A stretch of 12,812 bases of DNA from Methylococcaceae bacterium (lineage in GTDB: Bacteria; Pseudomonadota; Gammaproteobacteria; Methylococcales; Methylomonadaceae): positions 1 to 12,812 of the forward strand of contig CANNLO010000106.1 of NCBI GenBank assembly GCA_947505055.1, read 5' to 3'. The translations under genes were made by a program, and so were the position numbers. Numbering within the stretch: position 1 is the stretch's first letter; every line of letters begins with the position of its first letter. The notes beneath the pieces were generated by a model. The model made no database searches. It saw nothing but the letters and a program-made list of their open reading frames with translations, and was not told the origin of the DNA. Positions 6,494 through 12,812 of the stretch are shown one piece after another.

Positions 6494-6751
6494 TTAAAAA
6501 AATCCCCCATTCTTTAAGCTTTCTTCCCAATCAATCCTCTCGGAGTCAGCCAGGAACCTGACCAAACGTTTAAAACTAACCCGATTGGCCTTGTTATCGC
6601 CGGCACTAAAGCAGGCTTCCAAGTCGGCATCATTAACACTAAGCAGGGAACATGGCAGTATTGCCGATGACATTCTAGCGTCAGCAAATACTGTTAAGCG
6701 TTTTCCTGAAATTAATTTACCCCTCAGACGGGCCGAATAATAATAGCCCAA
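6494..6751 (-). CDS. Doubtful 85-residue hypothetical protein, possibly a 3' gene fragment
   Basis: I do not recognise this frame. It opens with TTG at 6751 and ends with KNGGFF; an in-frame stop lies just upstream at 6769-6767. The translation is protein-like in composition (YYYSARLRGKLISGKRL near the start, then a charged segment with VRFLADSERIDWEESL), with two cysteines (C34, C47), no signal peptide and no membrane segment. The only start before the internal ATG (codon 27) is this TTG, inside a palindrome and without a ribosome site. The frame may be the surviving end of a longer gene whose front was lost, or a small gene with a poor start. I would not rely on it as expressed. Confidence 0.35.
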   Translation of the reverse strand: MGYYYSARLRGKLISGKRLTVFADARMSSAILPCSLLSVNDADLEACFSAGDNKANRVSFKRLVRFLADSERIDWEESLKNGGFF

Positions 6752-6757
6752 TTGGGC
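6746..6757. repeat. Perfect 12-base palindrome GCCCAATTGGGC
   Basis: A perfect palindrome lies across the only upstream start codon of the 6494-6751 frame. It carries the same TTGGGC core as the repeats near 4795, 5611 and 5785. It may mark the edge of a repeat insertion or be a regulator site. Confidence 0.5.
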
Positions 6758-6930
6758 AAGATTAGGTTACGCACCGGTGTCGTCTTCTTTAAAAAAAATA
6801 TTCAAAAAATGAATTCTTACCCTGAAAGGTTCGTGAAAGCAAGAGAGCGTAGAATTAAAACTTATCTTACAACCAATAGACTTTCTTTTATTTATTCTTC
6901 ATGACGACAACAAAATAGAATTTTCTTTAA

Positions 6931-6954
6931 GCATTATCTAATGCGGCTTTTTTC
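6931..6954 (+). terminator. Weak terminator-like hairpin in the SulP leader
   Basis: GCATT (6931-6935) pairs with AATGC (6940-6944) around ATCT, followed by GG and CTTTTTTC (6947-6954). The stem is short and AT-rich. No plus-strand gene precedes it, so it could only end a leader transcript or an unseen small RNA. Confidence 0.25.
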
Positions 6955-6970
6955 TTGTTTAGGCATTTAT

Positions 6971-7058
6971 GTTCTTAAAACCGAACGCCAAATAGTTCTT
7001 GACACCTTACTTCCCCATAATTTCAAGAACACCATTGCCAATCGGATTTAGCGTTCTT
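6971..7058 (+). promoter_or_regulatory. Repeated GTTCTT boxes and 8-bp inverted repeat upstream of the SulP genes
   Basis: GTTCTT occurs at 6971, 6995 and 7053. The middle copy belongs to a perfect inverted repeat, GTTCTTGA (6995-7002) and TCAAGAAC (7023-7030), separated by 20 bases. All lie upstream of the TATAAT box of the transporter gene, where an activator such as a LysR-type regulator could bind. The regulator is not in the window. Confidence 0.4.
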
Positions 7059-7094
7059 TACACGATAAGGAAAGTTAACTACTGTAATTGGCGC

Positions 7095-7123
7095 TTAAAT
7101 ATCAATTTGATACTACATATAAT
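7095..7123 (+). promoter_or_regulatory. Candidate sigma-70 promoter of the SulP operon
   Basis: A perfect -10 box TATAAT (7118-7123) stands 17 bases after a poor -35 box TTAAAT (7095-7100). Transcription would start near 7130, about 20 bases before ATG 7149, which supports that start. The weak -35 box fits with an activator. A second, weaker pair TTTACA (7057-7062) / TACTGT (7080-7085) lies further upstream. Confidence 0.45.
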
Positions 7124-7148
7124 AAATCACTTCTTCGGACTTTTGGAT

Positions 7149-8744
7149 ATGATACATAAACACGCTCAGTACTATTTTCAACATCTAAAGGACGATATTC
7201 CGGCAGGTATCGTAGTGTTTTTAGTCGCTTTACCTTTATGCCTCGGAATAGCGCTGGCATCAGGGGCTCCTTTATTTTCAGGTTTAATCGGCGGCCTAAT
7301 AGGTGGTCTTATTATTTCCTGGCTCAGTGGTTCACAGCTCGCTGTTTCAGGTCCTGCGGCCGGTTTAACCGTCATTATTTTCAATGCTATTGAAACTCTC
7401 GGTAGTTTTCAAGGAGTACTGGTTGCTTGTGTGTTAGCAGGCATCATGCAACTGGTACTTGGATTTCTGAGAGCCGGAATTATTGGCGCTTTTTTCCCAG
7501 CCGCGGTCATTGAAGGAATGCTGGCTGCAATTGGCTTGATTTTGATTATCAAACAGATTCCTCATGCCACCGGATACCATAGCAGTTATGAAGGTGATGA
7601 GAGCTATATGAAGGAAACTGCCGAATCCAGTTTTGCTGAGTTAATTGATGCCTTTGGAGTCATTTCTCCAGGCTCGGTGGTTATCAGTGTCGTGGCATTG
7701 TTACTGTTAATATTATGGAGCACGCCCTGGTTTAAAAAACAAATCTGGCTAAAACTGATCCCCGGCCCCTTGGTAGTCGTCGTCTGGGGCGTTGGCTACA
7801 ACGAGTTCGCTCGACAGTTTGCGCCCGACTGGGCAGTCATAGGCGAACATTTGGTCAGCTTGCCTGTTTCGGAAAAAGCCATCGACTTTTTCGATAACTT
7901 TGTACTGCCAAACGCCAGCTATCTAAGTTATCTGGACAATCCGCAGGTTTATACCATTGCCGTAACGATTGCGATTATTGCCAGTCTGGAAACCCTTTTA
8001 AGTCTGGAAGCAACCGATAAACTCGACCCTATGAAACGTCTCGCACCCACCAACCGCGAACTGAAAGCGCAAGGCATTGGTAATATTATTAGCGGATTAA
8101 TTGGCGGTTTGCCAATGACTGCCGTTATCGTGCGCAGTGCGGCCAGCATCAACGCAGGTGGACAAACGCGTATTGCCTGTTTTACCCATGGTGTGTTTTT
8201 GTTGCTCAGCGTCATGTTTTTGTCGAAGTACCTCAACTATATTCCGCTAGCCTGCTTAGCGGCTATTTTATTGCATACCGGTTATAAACTGGCCAATCCG
8301 GTTTTATTCAAGTCGTTTTACAGAAAAGGTATGAGTCAATTCCTACCTTTTGTTATTACCGTGATTGCCATTCTGGTGACCGATTTACTAAAGGGTATGG
8401 CCATAGGTATGGTTATTGGTCTGTTTTTTGTTATCAAAACCAATTATCACGCCGCCATTACGCTCACTCAAGATGGCTCACACTATCTGCTGACACTGAA
8501 CAAAGATGTTTCTTTTCTGAATAAAGCGTTATTAAGAAAATTTATTTTGAGCATCCCGGAACAAAGCACGGTAAAAATTGATGCCAGCAAAGCCCAATTT
8601 ATTGATCATGATATTATCGAAACGATTGAGGATTTTCTGACGACTGCACCAGACGACAATATCACAGTCGAAATCGTTGATCTGCATGGAAAAGAAAAGA
8701 CCAGGAAACACGAAGCTCTGGTGATTTTAAATGGTAGGGCGTGA
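7149..8744 (+). CDS. SulP-family inorganic anion transporter with C-terminal STAS-like domain
   Basis: This 531-residue inner-membrane protein moves an inorganic anion; SulP members carry sulfate, bicarbonate and others. The N-terminal block DDIPAGIVVFLVALPLCLGI, the repeated glycine-rich helices that follow, and the region near residues 278-335 (ASLETLLSLEATDKLDP, then GGLPMTAVIVRS) are typical of the subgroup found with carbonic anhydrases. The last 80 or so residues (VSFLNKALLRKF ... KIDASKAQFIDHDIIETI) form a short STAS-like cytoplasmic domain. The start is taken at ATG 7149, where family similarity begins, though its ribosome site is weak (CGGA at 7136-7139). It is followed by a paralogue fused to carbonic anhydrase, so bicarbonate is the likely substrate. 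That is inference; sulfate cannot be excluded. Confidence 0.85.
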   Translation: MIHKHAQYYFQHLKDDIPAGIVVFLVALPLCLGIALASGAPLFSGLIGGLIGGLIISWLSGSQLAVSGPAAGLTVIIFNAIETLGSFQGVLVACVLAGIMQLVLGFLRAGIIGAFFPAAVIEGMLAAIGLILIIKQIPHATGYHSSYEGDESYMKETAESSFAELIDAFGVISPGSVVISVVALLLLILWSTPWFKKQIWLKLIPGPLVVVVWGVGYNEFARQFAPDWAVIGEHLVSLPVSEKAIDFFDNFVLPNASYLSYLDNPQVYTIAVTIAIIASLETLLSLEATDKLDPMKRLAPTNRELKAQGIGNIISGLIGGLPMTAVIVRSAASINAGGQTRIACFTHGVFLLLSVMFLSKYLNYIPLACLAAILLHTGYKLANPVLFKSFYRKGMSQFLPFVITVIAILVTDLLKGMAIGMVIGLFFVIKTNYHAAITLTQDGSHYLLTLNKDVSFLNKALLRKFILSIPEQSTVKIDASKAQFIDHDIIETIEDFLTTAPDDNITVEIVDLHGKEKTRKHEALVILNGRA

Positions 8745-8835
8745 AGTCGTATGTTCTCGCTGAATGTTGGTTTTAAACGCTAACAACTGGACATTCACAC
8801 GGGTAAAGCGAGGTTTGGAATGTGCATGAAATAAC

Positions 8836-8882
8836 TTGAGCATTTTAATCTCTCCCCCTATCCTCTCCAACAGGAGTGGGAG
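8836..8882 (+). promoter_or_regulatory. Inter-transporter gap: possible promoter and CTCC/GGAG hairpin
   Basis: TTGAGC (8836-8841) and TATCCT (8859-8864), 17 bases apart, could be a weak promoter for the second transporter. Overlapping it, CTCCC (8852-8856) and CTCC (8865-8868) mirror GGAG (8873-8876) and GGGAG (8878-8882), forming a nested hairpin. This resembles the CTCTCCC palindromic repeats scattered in many proteobacterial genomes. No strong terminator separates the two transporter genes. Confidence 0.35.
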
Positions 8883-8916
8883 CAAGTTATTTAAATTATT
8901 TCGTGCGCGTTCCTTA

Positions 8917-11145
8917 ATGAAAACACAATCAATAACAATGCAAACTAACACCTCCAAAAAAGCTAATTACAGGGGTCTATTTTCCAGCCTGAAGTATGAT
9001 TTTCCGGCAGGTATCGCCGTTTTTCTAATATCCATCCCGTTATCTTTAGGGATCGCACTGGCATCCGGTGTGCCTCTGTTTTCCGGCTTGATTGCCGGCA
9101 TCATCGGCGGAATAATAGTCACGCCATTAAGTGGTTCTTCGCTGGGTATCAGCGGTCCGACAGCGGGTCTCGCGATTATTGTATTATCGGCCGTTCAACA
9201 ACTGGGCTTCAATGCTTTTCTACTGGCCCTGGTGATGGCAGGGGTTATTCAAATCTGCATGGGGCTAGCAAAAGCAGGGGTTATTGCTTATTACTTTCCG
9301 TCTTCGGTCATTAACGGCATGCTGTCCGGCATAGGCTTCATTTTGTTCTTGAAGCAAATCCCCCACGCGATAGGGTATGACTGGGATTATGAAGGCGATT
9401 CCTCATTTTTTCAGCCTGATAGTTATTCGTCTTTTTCTGAACTGGCCCATATGCTGGCATTTAGCTCACCTACGGCCATTTTAATTGCGGTTGTATCGCT
9501 GGCGATTCTGATCCTTTGGGAACAGCCTTTTATGAAAAAATATCGCCTTTTTGAACTATTCCAAGGCGTATTAATTGCGATTTCAGTCGGTGTGCTAATC
9601 AATCAAGGCCTGCTATATTGGTATCCTGAGTTGGCACTGCGGGGTAATCATTTGGTCATGATACCTGTGCTGCAAAATACCAGTGATTTATTAAATCAGC
9701 TCCATTACCCGGATTTTTCTCAGCTCAGTAATTCCGCTATTTACCTGACGGCATTAACCCTGGCTGTAGTAGCCAGTTTGGAGACCTTACTCTGTGTGGA
9801 GGCGGTTGACAAAATAGATCCCTATAAGCGAGTGACGCCGACTAATCGAGAGCTGATTGCTCAGGGCATCGGTAATGCCTGTAGTGGCTTGCTCGGCGGC
9901 CTGCCGCTGGCGCAAGTCATCGTGCGTAGCTCCATAAATATTCAATCCGGCGCAACAAACAAAGCATCAGGGACAATTTGTGGATTACTGCTGCTAATCG
10001 CGGTCATTTTTATTCCAACGCTGCTCAACAAAATCCCTTTAGCCAGTCTGGCGAGCGTGTTAATGGTGGTCGGTTATAAATTGATCCGGCCGACGGTTTT
10101 CAACATCATGTACAAAGCCGGCATGTATCATTTCATCCCGTTCTGCATCACTATTGTCAGCATGGTTTTTACTGACCTGCTTGTCGGCCTGGCTATTGGA
10201 CTGATCGCTGCTTTATTTTCCATATTGCTGGAAAATTATAAAAGTGCTTTTTATTTGAACGAATCGCACATCGGTAATAAAACCATACTTCGATTATCAG
10301 AGCATGTCTCTTTTCTAAATAAAGCCAATATTCAACAAACCTTTGAACAGTTGCCCGATTATTCAGAAGTAGTCATTGATGCCACACGTTCAAAATACAT
10401 TGATTACGATGTTTTCGAAATTATTGAAAACTTCAAGATCGAAGCACAACGAAAGCACATCAAACTAACCATTGAAAACCTGCGCGGTTATGGCGTGCTG
10501 GCGGCAGTTGAGAATGCGCGAGCGCCCACCTACGATACCCAGCAATCATTAACACCGGCTAAAGTGTTGGCACTACTGAAAGAGGGCAATGAACGTTTTG
10601 TTAATAATCTTAATTCGAACCGGAATTTACTGGAACAGATTAACGATACCCGGCAAGGACAATTCCCCATTGCAATTATTCTGAGCTGCATGGATTCGCG
10701 CACTTCCGTTGAACTGATTTTTGATCAGGGCTTAGGCGACGTCTTCAGTGTGCGCGTGGCGGGGAATGTTATTAACGATGACATTCTGGGCAGCATGGAA
10801 TACGCCTGCAAGCTGGCAGGCTCAAAGTTAATTGTGGTGCTGGGGCATTCACATTGCGGCGCCATCAAGGGCGCTTGCGCACATGTGGAACTTGATCATT
10901 TAAGCGGACTATTAGACAAAATAAAACCAGCCGTGGATGCCGTAAATGCCGAACAGTCAAGAGAAGTCACGGCTAATAATGACGCTCTTGTACAAAAGGT
11001 GGCGGATAAAAATGTGCAGTTGACGGTTGAGCAAATTCGAAACAAAAGCCCTGTGTTAAACGCCATGATAAAAAGCGGTGACCTCGTTATAGTCGGCGCA
11101 ATGTACAACATTGAAACGGGTAAAGTTAAATTCAATTTAGATTAA
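8917..11145 (+). CDS. SulP anion transporter fused to beta-class carbonic anhydrase
   Basis: The 742-residue protein joins three parts: a SulP membrane transporter (about 25-445), a STAS-like segment (about 454-521) and a complete beta-carbonic anhydrase (about 545-742). The anhydrase has the zinc ligands C591 (in SCMDSRT, with the D593/R595 pair), H644 and C647 (in GHSHCG), and the usual ending SPVLN ... VGAMYNIETGKV. It interconverts CO2 and bicarbonate at the cytoplasmic face. SulP–carbonic anhydrase fusions are a known type proposed to be bicarbonate transporters. The transporter half is a clear paralogue of the preceding gene (DFPAGIAVFL, ASLETLLCVEAVDKIDP, GGLPLAQVIVRS). Start: ATG 8917 or ATG 8938, both without a good ribosome site; the frame is open back to TTG 8836, but that stretch runs through a palindrome and is probably untranslated. 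Confidence 0.93.
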   Translation: MKTQSITMQTNTSKKANYRGLFSSLKYDFPAGIAVFLISIPLSLGIALASGVPLFSGLIAGIIGGIIVTPLSGSSLGISGPTAGLAIIVLSAVQQLGFNAFLLALVMAGVIQICMGLAKAGVIAYYFPSSVINGMLSGIGFILFLKQIPHAIGYDWDYEGDSSFFQPDSYSSFSELAHMLAFSSPTAILIAVVSLAILILWEQPFMKKYRLFELFQGVLIAISVGVLINQGLLYWYPELALRGNHLVMIPVLQNTSDLLNQLHYPDFSQLSNSAIYLTALTLAVVASLETLLCVEAVDKIDPYKRVTPTNRELIAQGIGNACSGLLGGLPLAQVIVRSSINIQSGATNKASGTICGLLLLIAVIFIPTLLNKIPLASLASVLMVVGYKLIRPTVFNIMYKAGMYHFIPFCITIVSMVFTDLLVGLAIGLIAALFSILLENYKSAFYLNESHIGNKTILRLSEHVSFLNKANIQQTFEQLPDYSEVVIDATRSKYIDYDVFEIIENFKIEAQRKHIKLTIENLRGYGVLAAVENARAPTYDTQQSLTPAKVLALLKEGNERFVNNLNSNRNLLEQINDTRQGQFPIAIILSCMDSRTSVELIFDQGLGDVFSVRVAGNVINDDILGSMEYACKLAGSKLIVVLGHSHCGAIKGACAHVELDHLSGLLDKIKPAVDAVNAEQSREVTANNDALVQKVADKNVQLTVEQIRNKSPVLNAMIKSGDLVIVGAMYNIETGKVKFNLD

Positions 11146-11222
11146 CAACAAAGCTTACAGAGCTAAACATGATGGCCCAATTAGAGTGAGTTTTACTGAG
11201 TTTATGCTGTTGGAAGCAAGCT

Positions 11223-11636
11223 ATGAAGACCTTAGATAATCGAAAGTTATTGATCAGAGTCATCCTGATCGGCCTTGTTATCACCCTGTATGATGTGATG
11301 TTGGATGCATTATTTTCAGTCCTGCATATTGCCTTCGAATGGGTCGAACTTGCTCTTGAGGAGATCATCGAACATATTTTTCATACTAGCCGTCAACAAA
11401 GCCAACTTATCGTCTTTTATCTACTGTGGCTTATTTTAATTTACGGACTCTATAGGCTTGGGCGAGTGCTACCTTGTTTTTTTAAGCGACTTAAAGAACA
11501 ACTACTTGCCACTAGCTTGCAGTATAAATCATACATTTCAAGTTATTGGAGAGAGCAGTCTTCAATCAAGAAAATAAAATTAGCGATCTCTTTTGCATTG
11601 AGTCTATCTTGCCTGACCTTTTTTGCCTTCAACTAA
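11223..11636 (+). CDS. Small membrane protein with three predicted helices
   Basis: I do not recognise this 137-residue protein. It shows three hydrophobic segments (about 10-34, 61-80 and 118-136). The first two are joined by an acidic amphipathic stretch (WVELALEEIIEHI, 40-52), the last two by a basic, aromatic linker containing RLKEQ and SYWREQ. No signal peptide cleavage site is evident. The ribosome site GGAAG (11212-11216) stands six bases before ATG. It starts 77 bases after the SulP–carbonic anhydrase gene in the same direction, and I see no terminator between them, so it may be cotranscribed and serve the transporter, for example as an accessory subunit. That link is inferred only from position. 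Confidence 0.7.
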   Translation: MKTLDNRKLLIRVILIGLVITLYDVMLDALFSVLHIAFEWVELALEEIIEHIFHTSRQQSQLIVFYLLWLILIYGLYRLGRVLPCFFKRLKEQLLATSLQYKSYISSYWREQSSIKKIKLAISFALSLSCLTFFAFN

Positions 11637-11793
11637 TAGTAATAGTCGACTAATCGAAAATACTTTTATCTTGCCAAAGAACTCGGTAAGGATAATAACG
11701 AAGAAGTTAGAATTAAACTCATTGAACACATCCGATGATTCTGTCATGCGGTGGAGCCATTTTAACCAGCAGGGAGAGTATGCTTTCTCGGGT

Positions 11794-11838
11794 CAAAAAT
11801 GGTAGATTCCATCGGGTTGTAAGTTCTCAAAATCTACC
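11794..11838 (-). terminator. Possible terminator of the HD-GYP-like gene
   Basis: On the minus strand, GGTAGATT (11838-11831) pairs perfectly with AATCTACC (11808-11801) around a 22-base loop and is followed by ATTTTTG (11800-11794). It lies about 70 bases after the stop codon at 11906, in the gap (11637-11905) between converging genes. The long loop lowers confidence. Nothing else is recognised in that gap except an open 60-codon plus frame without a start signal. Confidence 0.35.
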
Positions 11839-11905
11839 CCCTAAAAGCAGCCATAATTAGAGAGGTCGAAAATCGTCTGCAGGCCTTTATGCTTTTTATG
11901 CACAG

Positions 11906-12812
11906 TCACTTTGCACCCAGAACAATTTTAATGACTGGATCCTTACCTGTATTTTCTCTTAATGAATTGATATTGTTAAGTATATTTTGATCGACCAGAC
12001 AATTTTTAAGATAGGGCTTGTTCTCAAAATAGACGATTTCAATTTCCATACCGAGTTTCAACTGCCCCCATGAGATTTCAATAATCGGTCGTCCCACAAC
12101 AACCCCATTACCAGGCAAGCCCATTAGACTACTATTCTTCCAGGATTTTTTAACCAGCGGTGCTTCCACCACTGTCGGTTCAGCGTTGGTGGCTTTCAGT
12201 ATATTAAGAAATGTGTCGATAACATCAGGATCATAATAACTTTGCTTTAGAGTCATTAATTTAGCGAGGGCATCTTTGACGGACATAACCGCCCCTGTTT
12301 CCGAACCCTCAAGAAAGGCTATATAGTCTCTGACCACACTGATAATACGCGATCCCATCGGGATGTTTTGTTTAGCTAGATGGTCGGGAAAGCCAGAGCC
12401 GTCATAACGTTCGTATTGATGCCGGATCAACAAAGAGGCGCCTTTCAACTGGGTCAAGCCCTTTAATAAAGCTTCGCCGTTTACCGCATGTTTTAAAAAA
12501 CTTTGTTTGTCAGCAAGCGGTATCTTGTAATAAGGTTTAGACAGCACGCTATCCGGCAAGCCCATTTTACCAATCTGCATCAGTAAACCGGCATATAAAA
12601 TATTCTTCTTTTCTTCTTCGTTCAAACCCAATTGGCGGGCAATCTGCAAAGAATTTTCGGCGATATATTTTGATTGTCCACTTTTAATGCCGGGGCGCAT
12701 TTCAATAGTGCGTGAAAATGATCTGATCGAAGCAATATATTGTTTTTTTAGACTTTTATTGACCTCGGCAAGATCTTGCATCGCAAGTTTAAGTGTCTCG
12801 GTACGTTGTTCG
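11906..12812 (-). CDS. Degenerate HD-GYP domain protein, 5' end beyond the window
   Basis: The frame is open to the right edge (it reads EQRTETLKLA before the first Met at 12781), so the N terminus is missing; a receiver or sensor domain is likely there. Counting from that Met, residues 1-20 continue a coiled coil and about 25-195 follow the HD-GYP fold (RTIEMR, LLMQIGKMGLPDSVL, HAVNGEALL, HQYERYDGSGFP, IPMGSRI). HD-GYP enzymes hydrolyse c-di-GMP using metal-bound His/Asp residues. Here the HD pair is MQ (68-69), the upstream histidine is Q36 or a neighbour, and GYP reads GFP, while H98 and H121 remain. Catalysis is therefore unlikely, and a signalling or c-di-GMP-sensing role is plausible. 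About 210-291 form an extra C-terminal domain (LKLGMEIEIVYF) of the kind seen after some response-regulator HD domains. Confidence 0.85.
   Translation of the reverse strand, partial: EQRTETLKLAMQDLAEVNKSLKKQYIASIRSFSRTIEMRPGIKSGQSKYIAENSLQIARQLGLNEEEKKNILYAGLLMQIGKMGLPDSVLSKPYYKIPLADKQSFLKHAVNGEALLKGLTQLKGASLLIRHQYERYDGSGFPDHLAKQNIPMGSRIISVVRDYIAFLEGSETGAVMSVKDALAKLMTLKQSYYDPDVIDTFLNILKATNAEPTVVEAPLVKKSWKNSSLMGLPGNGVVVGRPIIEISWGQLKLGMEIEIVYFENKPYLKNCLVDQNILNNINSLRENTGKDPVIKIVLGAK

Larger units (their letters stand above)
6752..7148 (+). other. Gene-free leader of the SulP operon
   Basis: These 397 bases are AT-rich and hold no supported gene. A 31-codon basic frame at 6809-6904 lacks a ribosome site. 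The open frame of the transporter extends back to a TTG at 6999, but that extension (50 residues) has no family similarity and the true start is taken as ATG 7149. The region contains a weak terminator-like hairpin, GTTCTT repeats and a TATAAT box, listed separately. Confidence 0.6.

Noticed and set aside
6809..6904. 31-codon basic frame in the SulP leader
   Set aside because: No ribosome site before the ATG and no recognisable pattern; expected by chance in AT-rich DNA.
6999..7148. N-terminal extension of the first SulP gene from TTG 6999
   Set aside because: Family similarity begins at ATG 7149, the TATAAT box at 7118 lies inside the extension, and the TTG is part of an inverted repeat.
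11623..11805. 60-codon frame overlapping the end of the small membrane protein gene
   Set aside because: TTG start without ribosome site, no family resemblance, and it runs into the inverted repeat between converging genes.

Overview
The window looks like a chromosomal segment of a gammaproteobacterium. The protein set would suit a methanotroph of the Methylococcales type: a phosphorylase-kinase-like/GH15 protein with a proteobacterial glucokinase, a SulP–carbonic anhydrase fusion, and a Rap1a/Tai-like exported protein. This placement is an inference from gene content. No methanotrophy gene, rRNA or tRNA is present to confirm it.

Layout. Positions 1-385 hold no gene but contain a good sigma-54-type promoter match (278-293). 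It precedes a two-gene operon: a 1074-residue bacterial homologue of the alpha/beta regulatory subunits of phosphorylase kinase (386-3610), overlapping by four bases (ATGA) with glucokinase glk (3607-4572). A roughly 550-base gap rich in inverted repeats follows. Next come a small exported helical protein of unknown function (5122-5601) with a hairpin at its 3' end, and another gene-poor stretch with a possible flavoprotein remnant. On the minus strand lie a Rap1a/Tai-like exported protein (5997-6347), with a near-perfect operator-like palindrome over its promoter, and a doubtful 85-residue frame (6494-6751).

A roughly 400-base leader with GTTCTT repeats and a TATAAT box precedes the second main unit. 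It consists of a SulP-family anion transporter (7149-8744), a paralogous SulP transporter fused to a complete beta-carbonic anhydrase (8917-11145), and a small three-helix membrane protein (11223-11636). The likely role is uptake of an inorganic anion, probably bicarbonate, with CO2/bicarbonate interconversion at the membrane. Convergent to it is a partial minus-strand gene for a degenerate HD-GYP protein (11906-12812, running off the right edge). It has lost the HD pair and other metal ligands, so it is probably not a c-di-GMP phosphodiesterase.

The most striking content is the phosphorylase-kinase-like protein translationally coupled to glucokinase. Animal phosphorylase kinase alpha and beta subunits are known as regulators of glycogen breakdown. 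Here a full-length relative sits with a glucose-phosphorylating enzyme and no kinase gamma subunit in view. This suggests either an ancestral glucan-binding or hydrolysing role feeding Glk, or a sugar-responsive regulator of the enzyme.
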